Position numbers and translations under genes: made by a program. Below, one piece after another: positions 55,453-64,000 of a DNA stretch of 64,000 nt (within the stretch, counting starts at the first letter, position 1; every line of letters starts with the position of its first letter). The stretch is from contig NC_092873.1 in the NCBI RefSeq assembly GCF_028372415.1, forward strand, positions 350,425,890-350,489,889. The letters are read 5' to 3'. Source of the stretch: Notamacropus eugenii (taxonomy: Eukaryota; Chordata; Mammalia; Diprotodontia; Macropodidae). The notes under the pieces were generated by a model, which saw only the letters and a list, made by a program, of their open reading frames with translations, did not search any database and was not told where the DNA came from.

Positions 55453-57906
55453 CTGTTGGGAAGAGGAAGCTGTCAGTACCACCTCCTGCCCATACCCACC
55501 ACACTCCAAGCATGCTCACAAATAGTGTGATAGAGGGGCCCAGGTCATAGAAGGTCGGCCCCCAGTGGCTCTCCTCCCAAGAGCTGCCACCAGTACTATA
55601 AAATCACAGGTAATTATTACTGGAAACTAGGGCTGTTCTGGACTGTCAGCTCATTCCCCATACAGGCAGTGTCTTTGTCCAAAACAAAAAGGCAGAGGAA
55701 CTGATCTTGGTGCCAGGGATAGCAGGAGGAATTGCAGAAAGGTCATATCAGGTATCCCTGGCCTCACTTCTCCAGGCTCTCTGGTAATCTATGATTCTTT
55801 GCCAAGCAGAGCTGACTCAGGCCTTCACTGGATGGGTGGAGTACCCTGGTCTCAACACACCAGCCCTGGAAATTCTCTCAAAGCTCCCCAGAGCTGGGCC
55901 ATAGGGCGAAGGCATAACAGGGAGTTCTTGCTTGGCTCATTGTTCAACAGGGAAGGATACAGCAGGGCAGCAGGTACAAAGGATGTCAGGCAATTAACAC
56001 ATGCTAGGTCAGCTCCTGTCAAATCCTTTCACAATATTAACCTTAGGTCTCTGAGACCCAAAAGTATATGAGATGACCCTGCCATAGTATCTTGGAAGCA
56101 GGAAACCAGCCGCCCTCCTCCTTTCTTCCCACGTTCACAAGACAGTGACTTAGTCTCAGGCCCCAGGGGTAAGATGCTAAGGGGTAAGGTGAGATCCTCC
56201 CCAGAGACAGAGAAAGCAACAGGTTCCTCCTTGTTCCATTTTAACACCAGTCAGTTATGTCATAGGAGAGCAGGAGGAATTGAGGAAAAGAATAACTCAC
56301 CTTTAGATAGATGACAGCATCAGTCCCAAAGCCCTCCATGGAGAACAGCTGCAGGTCACCCTGAAAATACTTGGCATAAAGGCGGGATATGGGGAGTCCA
56401 TAGCCAAAACCAGCCTGCACGGAATAAGGCACTTGGTTACTCCATAGAACAGAGATCTGGGGACAGCAAGAGAGATTGTAGAGGGAGGAATGCTAGGAGG
56501 GAAATGGATAGATAGAGAATGGATAGAGAAAGCTAGAGAAGGACAAGAACAGTCACCTAGAGGTAGACATGGATGAGTAAGTTTGGCTGAGGAAGAGATT
56601 GAGTCATAGTGGAGGAGGAGGAAAACAAAGAGAGTGAGAGAATATGGATGTGTAAAAATGTCGATACCAAGAGTTGAAGAGAGAGAATAACAGAGAAAAT
56701 GAATGACAGAGAGACAGAGGACAAGTCAAAACGAGCTTTGAAGGGGCAAAGTCAAAAAGACCAGAGGGAAGGGGGACATACAAAGAGAGAGAGGCCCATG
56801 CATGAGCCTGGGAGCTGGTGAAAGGGGGGGTTCATTGGGGAGGTGGGAAGGAGGGTGTACTAGGTGTCCATCTCACCAAAGGAGTCCCTGATGAGCCTGG
56901 CTGAGGGGTGGGAGCTGTTGAGTACATGTAGCTGAAGAGCCTCTCAATCTTTCGCAAAGGAACGCCCCCGCCCCGGTCACTCATCTACGTGAGACAAGAC
57001 ATGTTAGCTGCTCCTCCCTCACCCAGGTGAGAGCACCTTAATTCCACCCACCCTAACTCCCAATCTCTCCAAATATTCTTGTCCCCCAATCCTTCTTCCA
57101 CCTTCAATCCTTCCTCCCCTCAATATCTACCCCAAGCCCAAGTCCAGGAAGAGTCTTAGGGGTAGAATAAATTGCCTCAAAATCATGTTCATGAGAGGGA
57201 GCTCTAGACCCAAGGTATCCTTTGTACTCAATACTTAACATTCAGAGAACTGTCAATCCTTACTCCATCTCTAACCGCCCATCCCCATCCCCTCCCAACT
57301 CCAAGCCTTCCAGCCCCTAGGGTCAAAAGTCACATACTTTGATAGACAGATCTTCCTCACCCAAGGCCACCATCACCTTGATAGGTGGGAGTGTGAGGCT
57401 GGACTCATGACTCTCCACAGTTGCCCGCATGGCATTCTGGGAAGAGAGGGGAAATGTTAGGGAGCCCAACTGGGCTCTTCTGTTCCTCAGATCCCTTCTC
57501 TGCTAGCAGACCCACTCTCTTTCTCCCATGCTACCCCCTCCTCCCCTCGAAGAGCTTCCTCACCTTGAAGAGCTCAAAGAGCATGTGGTAGAGATGGGAG
57601 GGGACGTAGACCATATGGATGGGCTGTTTGGAGTTGGAGGCTAGAGTGAGGCAGAGTTCAAAAGTCAAGGAGTTGCTAAGAGGTCACCACACTCAGTGCC
57701 CCACTCCAGTCTCTTATCCCCTTCCCATCCAACTTCTTTCTTAACCTGTTCTGCCCTTCCACTCCCAAGAGAATTTCCCAAGGACTGTCCCACCTCAAGC
57801 TCACCATTGATCTCTTGAATCTCCAAGCTGGGAGAAGCCATATAATATTTGTCACATAGGAGTTTGGCCATATCATAGGCATCTGGAGGAAAGAAAGGAA
57901 AGTTCC

Positions 57907-57971
<65 letters not shown>

Positions 57972-59704
57972 CTTAGCAAAGAACCTGACACAGTTTTCAC
58001 CTGCCTGCAGAGCTCAGGTGAAAGCCTTTCTTTGCCAACTGGGTGGCGCCAACAGTTGCCACCCTTGGCTGAAATTTCTCCTCAAGTCTCTCACTTAGGA
58101 GACATGAAGTTCCCTACTCTCTCTCTCCTCCCCTGAGAGGGGACAGTGGGGGAGCAGTATCTTTCTTATTGTAAAAGTTATGGGGTCGCTGCTGGTCCCC
58201 TCAGGGCCTGGAAGAGTCAGAGACCTCCCCATATGGCACACCCACTTGCCCCATACACACCTTTCACCACCTCAGAGACATCACAGTTGGGATCAATGCT
58301 GCCAATATGTTTGGGGTGGGCAGGGTTTGTACTACCATCAAAGATCAATGCTGAGGGAGAAAGACGATGTATGTTATCCTGTTGGGTTCCTGCCAGCTCC
58401 TCTTACCTAGAGATCCTTCTCCAAGCTCTTCTCATCTGCCACCCCTCCCCACTTTCATGCCGGGCTCCCCCCTCCACGTCAGCTCCTCTGGATCCTCTGC
58501 CCTCCCCCCCAGCTTCTCTGTCCTCTCTGACCCCTCACAGTTCCTCTTACCTGACCCCCCCCATCTCCTCTAACCCCTCTGACTTCCCCAGCTTCTCTCA
58601 TCTGACACCCCCCCCAACTCCTCTCATCCCTCTGACTCAGCAGTTCTGTCCTTCCTCTCAGTCCCCCCCTTTCCCTTGTTCTCCCTGGTTCTCACTATGC
58701 TGGTTGATGAGCATTCGGATGGAGATACGGCTGAGATAGAATCGGTCCAGGAAGTACTGGATGTTCTGGTTGGAGACAGGGTCATCACCATAGGCCTCCT
58801 TGTACTCCAGCACACCCTGGGCCATGGTTGGCACCACATCATTGTGCCGGTTACGGATTGTGACCAAGGCATCTGTGAACCTAGGGAGGGTGGGGGAAGT
58901 TGTTTTTCTCTTCCCCAAATCTCCTCCCCATCTCGTGCCCCCGCCCCCCACCAGAGTTCTCCTCATTGAAGTCTCCTGCCTCTTCTTCCACCCTGTCATT
59001 AAAGAAGATGCGCCACCATCTGCTCTGTCACAGTACCTAAGGACCATGGAGTCTTTCCGTCAGACTTAAGCTGAAACTGCATTAAAACATGGCCCCTTGA
59101 GAATGGGGACTGTCTTCCTTTTATATTAGCACCCCCAGCACTTTGCACATAGCAAGTGCTTAAAATGCTTTTCCATTCATTCCAGTCACCTCAGCCCTTT
59201 TCAGAGCTTCAGGCCTTGAGGCCTGACATGCCCTCCTCACATCTCCACTCCCAGCACCAAAGAACTCAGTTCCCTTCATCCCTTCTCCATCCCCCTACAA
59301 TAAAGGCCCTAGTATGGAGGGCAACAGTTCTGTCTAGCTGGAGAGTTGGCCTTTGTTTCTGTCTGTATCTAATCTCTCCCTGTTAGACCAGAAGATTGAG
59401 GAGGACAGGGACTGTGACATCCTCTAATAGGTATGGAGAACCTGTGGCCTTGAGGTCCCAACCCTGTCTAGCACATTGGAAGCTATAACAAAGCAGCAAC
59501 TATCTCCTCTCCTTGTCCTGGATCAGGCCCCAGTCCTTAGCACAGAGTTCTGCCCCTGCAGAGCACTTGGTCCAGGGAAATAATTAATGAGTGACCCAAC
59601 TGTACTCATCCACAGAGATCTCAATTACTTACTGTCCCAGGGTTCGATGGTCCTCAGGGTCTTTGTCCAGGAACTCCATGATGTCCAGAAGACTTTGGAC
59701 ATAC
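55312..59704 (-). CDS. PDK2: Pyruvate dehydrogenase kinase 2, residues 87-407 (partial)
   Basis: PDK2 is a mitochondrial-matrix protein kinase that phosphorylates E1-alpha and inactivates the pyruvate dehydrogenase complex. Minus-strand join, 5' to 3': 59704-59633, 58880-58696, 58350-58261, 57882-57805, 57640-57564, 57436-57338, 56984-56877, 56414-56301, 55452-55312. All junctions are GT-AG in phase. The sum is 321 codons plus stop, equal to human residues 87-407. Visible landmarks: the [10 protein letters not shown] four-helix-bundle motif with catalytic His; GHKL ATPase boxes ELFKNAMRA (N box), MSDRGGGVP (G1) and [12 protein letters not shown] (G2); and the C-terminal GDW that mediates dimer/lipoyl-domain contacts. 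Exons for residues 1-86, including the targeting peptide, were not found up to 64000 and should lie further right. It converges on SAMD14. No breaks were seen. Confidence 0.96.
55453..56300 (-). other. PDK2: PDK2 last intron, no recognised features
   Basis: No repeats or coding signals were recognised. Open frames in it are chance. The other short PDK2 introns (56415-56876, 56985-57337, 58351-58695) also show nothing beyond low-complexity C/T tracts. Confidence 0.6.
56301..56414 (-). CDS. PDK2: PDK2 exon with G2 box
   Basis: 38 codons, phase 0/0, [20 protein letters not shown] through TDAVIYLK. Acceptor ccgtgcag, donor ctaaag|gtgagt. Confidence 0.96.
56877..56984 (-). CDS. PDK2: PDK2 exon with G1 box and ATP lid
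   Basis: 36 codons, phase 0/0, [20 protein letters not shown] through QPGSSGTPL. Human has QPGTGGTPL, a small change in the mobile ATP lid. Confidence 0.96.
57338..57436 (-). CDS. PDK2: PDK2 exon with N box
   Basis: 33 codons, [18 protein letters not shown] through GEEDLSIK. The Asn-Ala-Met-Arg start is the Mg/ATP-binding N box together with the previous exon's ELFK. Donor tcaaa|gtatgt. Confidence 0.96.
57564..57640 (-). CDS. PDK2: PDK2 exon ASNSKQ...ELFK
   Basis: 77 bp, 26 codons with a one-base carry, encoding [20 protein letters not shown] then LFELFK. Acceptor actctag, donor ttcaag|gtgagg. Confidence 0.95.
57805..57882 (-). CDS. PDK2: PDK2 exon DAYDM...EIN
   Basis: 78 bp encoding [20 protein letters not shown] then EIQEIN. 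A long (CA)n lies 28 bp upstream of its acceptor (57910-57970). Confidence 0.95.
57910..57970. repeat. (CA)n microsatellite in PDK2 intron
   Basis: About 30 perfect CA units between two PDK2 exons, giving (TG)n on the transcribed sense strand close to the acceptor. Confidence 0.97.
58261..58350 (-). CDS. PDK2: PDK2 exon TLIFDG...EVVK
   Basis: 90 bp encoding [20 protein letters not shown] then [10 protein letters not shown]. Donor gtgaaag|gtgtgt. Confidence 0.95.
58696..58880 (-). CDS. PDK2: PDK2 exon with HND motif
   Basis: 185 bp, 62 codons, [20 protein letters not shown] through SIRMLINQH. Contains the catalytic His region of the N-terminal bundle. Acceptor ctccctag, donor cagcata|gtgaga. 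Confidence 0.96.
59633..59704 (-). CDS. PDK2: PDK2 exon WYVQSLLD...HRTLG
   Basis: 72 bp, 24 codons starting with W87 (split codon), [20 protein letters not shown] then TLG. Acceptor ctaaag, donor gggaca|gtaagt. Human has TLSQ where this has TLGQ. Confidence 0.95.
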
Positions 59705-60289
59705 CTTTAGGCAGAGGTGGGGGCAGGAGGAAAGAAAGGAAGAAGAACTAGAATGTGTTTGAACGGTTTCTATCTGGCCAAATCAAACTTCCTACTACCT
59801 ACTCCAAAACTTAACCCTTGGAGGAAACCTTCCCAGATTAACTAATGTGACCAATCCATTACCCTGGGCTTCCTTATGCTCAGGGATCTCACCTCTATTG
59901 CATCATCATGTTGAATTTGCTGTGTAGTTTTATTAAATTTTCATTTTCATTGTCATGTATGTATGTGGGGGTAGGGGTAGGAAGGGGTATCTGTGTATAT
60001 TTGTGTGTGCATCCTGAATCCTCCTGACTCCACAATAAGTTGTCCAAAGGTCATAGGATCAAAGATTTAGAGTTAGAAAGGAACTAAGAAGTTATGGAGT
60101 CCAGGCTTTTATAGATGAGAAAACCAAGGAACAGGAAGTTAAGCGACTTGCCCAGAGTCATACAGTTGGTATCTGAGGTAAATTTAAACTCAAGTCTATC
60201 TGATTCCAGATCCAACACCCCATCTTCTACTTCACTCTGCTTCAAGTCACTTTCTATATCTTTTCAATCTCCCACAGCCTTTTATCACT
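59705..60289 (-). other. PDK2: PDK2 5' intron, proximal part
   Basis: 60050-60260 is an antisense MIR-like SINE. In the neighbouring exon-flanking intron an L2 tail (59085-59180) and a 5' fragment of the palindromic DNA element (about 59431-59460, gagaacctgtggccttgagg) were noted. Confidence 0.6.
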
Positions 60290-60890
60290 GAATCACAGAA
60301 TGTCAGGTCTAGAAAAGGGATTTTAGAGATCATCTAGTCTTGTTCAGTTGTGTCTGATTCTTCGTGACCCCCTTTTGGGTTTTCTTGGCAAAGATACTGG
60401 AGTGGTTTGCCATTTCTTTCTCCAGCCCATTTTACAGACGAGGAAATTAAGGCAAAGAGGACTAAGTGACTTGTCCAAAGTCACAAAGCCAGTAAATATC
60501 TAAGGCCAGATTTGAACTCAGGAAGATAAGTCTTCCAGACACCAGGCCTGACACTACCGAGCTACCTGTAACTCATCTAGATTTTTAAACCAGGGTCCAT
60601 GAGCTCTTTTAAAAAAAATATTCTGATACCTATGTTTATGTAATTGGCTTCCTTTGTAATCTGCACATTTAAAAACATTCTTTTGAGCTGGTGTCCATAG
60701 GCTTTACCGGACTGTCCAACAGGCCTGTGAAACAAAAAATATCAAGAACCTCTGATCTAGTTCAACAGAGGAGAAAGGGAAAGTCACATGTTCAAGTTCA
60801 CATAGACTTGGTGCCAGAGCCTAGTCTAGAATCCAGATGTCCAGACCCTAAGTCCTTCGACCTTTGAACACCGGACAGCTCTAACAGTAT
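60290..60890. mobile_element. Nested SINE/DNA-transposon stack
   Basis: An antisense MIR-like SINE (60290-60333, resuming 60755-60890) is split by a hAT-type element (about 60578-60754, related to 11496-11630). A full-length antisense Mar1-like SINE (about 60335-60570) sits at the left junction of the hAT element, with tcatctag on both sides. Confidence 0.65.
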
Positions 60891-61189
60891 ATGTAACTAA
60901 CCATCCTCTGGTGAGCTTTCCCTCAGGAGCTAAATGGCTTAATTAGCTCTGGAGAAATGAATTTCAAACAGGATGGAGAGAGACGATTGGGACTGAAACT
61001 GGAAGAAGTCATTCCAAATGACCAAGTATGACCAAGTATCTATTGATACCTAAGCAAAGAAGTAGGAGGTTGGGGCAAAGAAATGTTAAGAAGTGGGAGC
61101 CTGGATCTTTGGCAGATCTTTGGTCCTTGTAACTCATCCCTCTTCCCAATTTCCCCATTTTCATTAAGGACAACACTTATCAACCCAGG

Positions 61190-61965
61190 CCAGCAACCTC
61201 ATCATTGCCAAGTCTGAGCACACAGTAGGTCCTTAATAAATGTTTACTGACTGACTTAATATTACTTGCATTCATTCATTCCTTTCTCTGCATTCACAAA
61301 GCCTCTAGCCTTCAGGCCTTTATCACTTCTCACCTGGACTACACTGGTTTCTCTGTTTCCATCTCTCCTCTTTAATCTTCCCAACATAAAACTCCCAGAC
61401 TCATACTCCTAAAACAGATCTGACTGACCATGTCACTCCTCTCCTCAAAATTCAGGAACTCCCTATGAAAATATAAAATCCTCAGCATTACACATAAATG
61501 CCTTCACAATCTGGCTATCATCTCTCTTCCCATTTCTATTACAGGCTATTCTCTTTTAGGCACTCGATTTCACTCAAACTAGGCTGTCAACAGTTCTTCT
61601 CTATGTGATAGTCATCTCCCCGTTTCAGGTTTTTGTCCAGGTGATCCTCCACATCTGGAATGCATTTTTCCTCTTTACCTTTGCCTCATAAAATCGCCAG
61701 CTCATTTACTCCTTCCAGTTCTTTCTTCTCATTCCCCCCTTCCCCAGTTGTTAGTGCTTCTAAATCTTTTGAAATTGCTTGTATATGCTTTGCATTTATA
61801 CATCAGTGTATAGGTGTAGCATCCCCCAGATGAATGCAAATTCCTATATGTATTTCTACTTGTCACTGTTTCCCCAGCACCTTCCATCAAAGAGCCTTCC
61901 TTGCACACAGTAGGAATTTAAAATAAATATTAGTTGAATTGATAGTAAATGCTTGTTGAGTTGAA
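61190..61965 (+). mobile_element. L2/CR1-type LINE 3' end, about 0.7 kb
   Basis: 61190-61260 is an L2 tail (cagtaggtccttaataaatg). 61262-61965 reads as a longer L2-like 3' region (cacctggactacactggttt, ccacatctggaatgca) ending gcacacagtaggaatttaaa and aataaat. Confidence 0.65.
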
Positions 61966-62164
61966 TTTTGTTTAACTGGAGCCTGATCTGAGCTCAGAAA
62001 AGTCCCCCAGCATCAGCCCTGACTCCTTCTCCTTCCACTCCTGCAGTCTATCAGAAGCAGCCTAATCACCTCTTTCCCATGCCCTCAAACATCTCTCTTC
62101 TGTTTTGTTAGTGCAGAACAAGATCAGACCCTTTGAGAAAGGGGTTGGAAGATGGGGAGAAGGT

Positions 62165-63825
62165 CCCATGGCAATTCAATACATTTATTAAGCACCTACT
62201 GTATGTAGAGCTTGAAGTTAAGAACTGAGGAAGATACAGTGCTGAAATAAGACTCTTTCCTCATGGAGCTTAAGGTCCGGTAAAGGCATTTGATACATAA
62301 AGTAACAACTGCAACATGAAGTAATACATGAAAAGTGCATAATAGAGGGGCCTAGAGTTATGTGAAGGCCAAGAGGGGAAAAGGTCATTACTGACTGAAT
62401 GGAACAAGGAAACTAATTCCTTGAAAAGGTGGAATCTGAGCTGAGCTATAAAGACTAGGTAGGATTTCAATGGGGGGGGAGGGAAGAGGAAGAAGAAAGT
62501 ATTCCAGGTCAACAAAATACCATGAATAAAGGGCAAGAGTCAGGCAAATACACGGTAGAGATTCTGGGACACTGAGTCATCCACTTTTGCTGAAGCACAG
62601 ATTATGTAGAGCTGTTGAAAGCTGGAAAGGTAAAATAATGCTAGAGACTGGATAGCTTGGATATTCCCAAGCTAACTGGGGCCTGCTGAGTGGTGAGTAG
62701 ACTTAGTACCAATAAGGCCTCCCAGTCAATCCCAAAAGACCTTAGGGATACCCTTCTTTATATCCCTGTTGGACATCCTTTAAGGGAGTGTGGCCAGATG
62801 ACAGAAAGGAAAGTTGGAGGTTTACAAGTGGGACAGGGGATTAAGAGTCTCAGGTCTCTCTTTCAAAGGAGATACACAGCCTAGAGGGTTTGGATGAGGA
62901 AGTAATCAAAAGGGAAGGGGGTGGCATCATTTTTGAGGTCTGAGGCAAGAAATCCCAGAGATGAGTCTCTTCATGCATGAATGGTTTGGAAGGAAGAAGG
63001 CTGGGTGAATTGAAGCAGAGGGCAGGAAGCTGTGCCAAGAGGCAGATGGGTATACCCTGCCTGTTTATTCTAAGGGGCTCGTGGATGGGATCAGAGTTCA
63101 AACTGCTGGGAGAAGGGGCTTTCTTTGTCCAGCTCAGAGGAAGATAGCTTGGTCTGCTTTTACCAATTCATCTCCAAGGCCTCACTGTCTCAGGGAGGTA
63201 GAACATCTGGTCACATGTGCATCAAAATGGGGCAAGGGCAACTGTTTTGGGAAAAACTGTTTGGGGTGGCAACTTGGACTATAAAAGTGATGGGGCCCAC
63301 CCTCTCTTTCCCTTTACTGACAGGTCAGGGAACTTGGGGGAAGGGTGCTTGGGGAGAAGGCAGTACTTAGGGCAGAGAAGGTGGTGCCAGGCTTGGGAAT
63401 CAGGACAGGTGGGTTCTCATTCCTTTCTTCCCACTCTCCAAGAGGGAAAAAACTAGAAATCTCTGGGGGAAAGATATTTTTTTCTTTCTGCTCTGCTTGT
63501 CAACAGCACTCAAGTGCCATCCTCAGAACTTTGCCCAACAGCATGGCACCCTGGTTCTTCCATTCTGCTGAGGAGAGCTTTGTGATATCCCTGTCCTTGC
63601 CCCAGTCCTGTGGTTGGAACAACACATGAAAGCATAGTTTGGAATTCTCCGTGGTCTTCAACTTGCTGCTTTTTAGAGTAGAAAAAGAAAATGTCAGAGC
63701 TGGGAGAGGCCTAGAAGAGACCATTTAGTGCAAAAGAGAAGGAAAGTGAGATTGGCCCAAAGGAAGTTAATGGCAAAGCCACGTTTAGAACTCAGATCTC
63801 CTGACCTTGAATCCATGGCATAAGA
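62165..63825. other. PDK2: PDK2 intron: ancient repeat, unique DNA and MIR-like fragment
   Basis: 62165-62650 is an ancient LINE-type repeat (ttattaagcacctactgtat). 62650-63675 has no recognised feature and no PDK2 N-terminal exon in either frame set. 63675-63825 is antisense MIR-like. 63825-64000 holds nothing recognised. Confidence 0.5.
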
Positions 63826-64000
63826 GGATCAGGTGAAGGGATTGGGGATGTTTAGGTTGGAAAAGACTCAAAGCTGACGCGTGACAGCTGTAGTCCAGGA
63901 TCTGAGGGCTGTCACAGGATTAGACCGGTTCTGTTTGACCCCGGAGGGTAGAATCAGGAACCGTGGATGGAAATTGCAGGGACTGATTTAAGCTTGGTGT

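Noticed and set aside
59705-64000. Search for PDK2 exons encoding residues 1-86
   Set aside because: No frame matched the expected N-terminal sequence; these exons most likely lie right of the window.

Overview
This is a mammalian, almost certainly marsupial, nuclear DNA window. The genes are interrupted by ordinary GT-AG introns. Much of the intronic and intergenic DNA is marsupial-type CORE-SINEs (tRNA-headed Mar1-like copies plus older MIR-like copies), L2/CR1 and L1 tails, an RTE-type SINE and small hAT/Tigger DNA transposons. No bacterial features, CRISPR arrays or complete tRNA/rRNA genes were seen.

Three protein genes are present, in the mirror image of the human 17q21.33 order. (1) PPP1R9B (spinophilin/neurabin-2), + strand. 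Nine coding exons between 4777 and 22383 encode the C-terminal 360 residues (458-817 in human/rat numbering): the PP1-floor helix, PDZ domain and coiled coil. The large first exon lies left of the window. A GC-rich, pyrimidine-rich 3' UTR probably runs to about 24.57 kb. (2) SAMD14, + strand, complete. A GC-rich 5' leader exon ending at 33820 is followed by nine coding exons (39656-50912) that sum to exactly 417 codons, the human length. A canonical AATAAA lies at 51185. (3) PDK2, - strand, partial. Nine coding exons from 59704 down to the stop at 55312 encode residues 87-407 by human numbering. The N-terminal exons lie beyond 64 kb. SAMD14 and PDK2 converge tail to tail.

Layout: 1-24.6 kb PPP1R9B exons 2-10 and 3' UTR; 24.6-33.3 kb intergenic and packed with SINEs; 33.3-51.2 kb SAMD14; 51.2-55.3 kb convergent interval, including a degenerate tandem repeat just past the PDK2 stop; 55.3-64 kb PDK2 exons and its 5' intron.

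Main leads: an open, phase-0, 96-bp candidate cassette exon inside the SAM-domain intron of SAMD14 (50527-50622); a four-unit degenerate tandem repeat (period about 141-168 bp) directly downstream of the PDK2 stop; three upstream AUGs in the predicted SAMD14 leader; the adjacency of a SAM-less neurabin (PPP1R9B) and a neurabin-like SAM gene (SAMD14), which suggests gene fission; and several well-delimited transposons with readable TIRs and target duplications. I found nothing that amounts to a new biochemical system. No retroviral or Polinton fossil could be identified with confidence.
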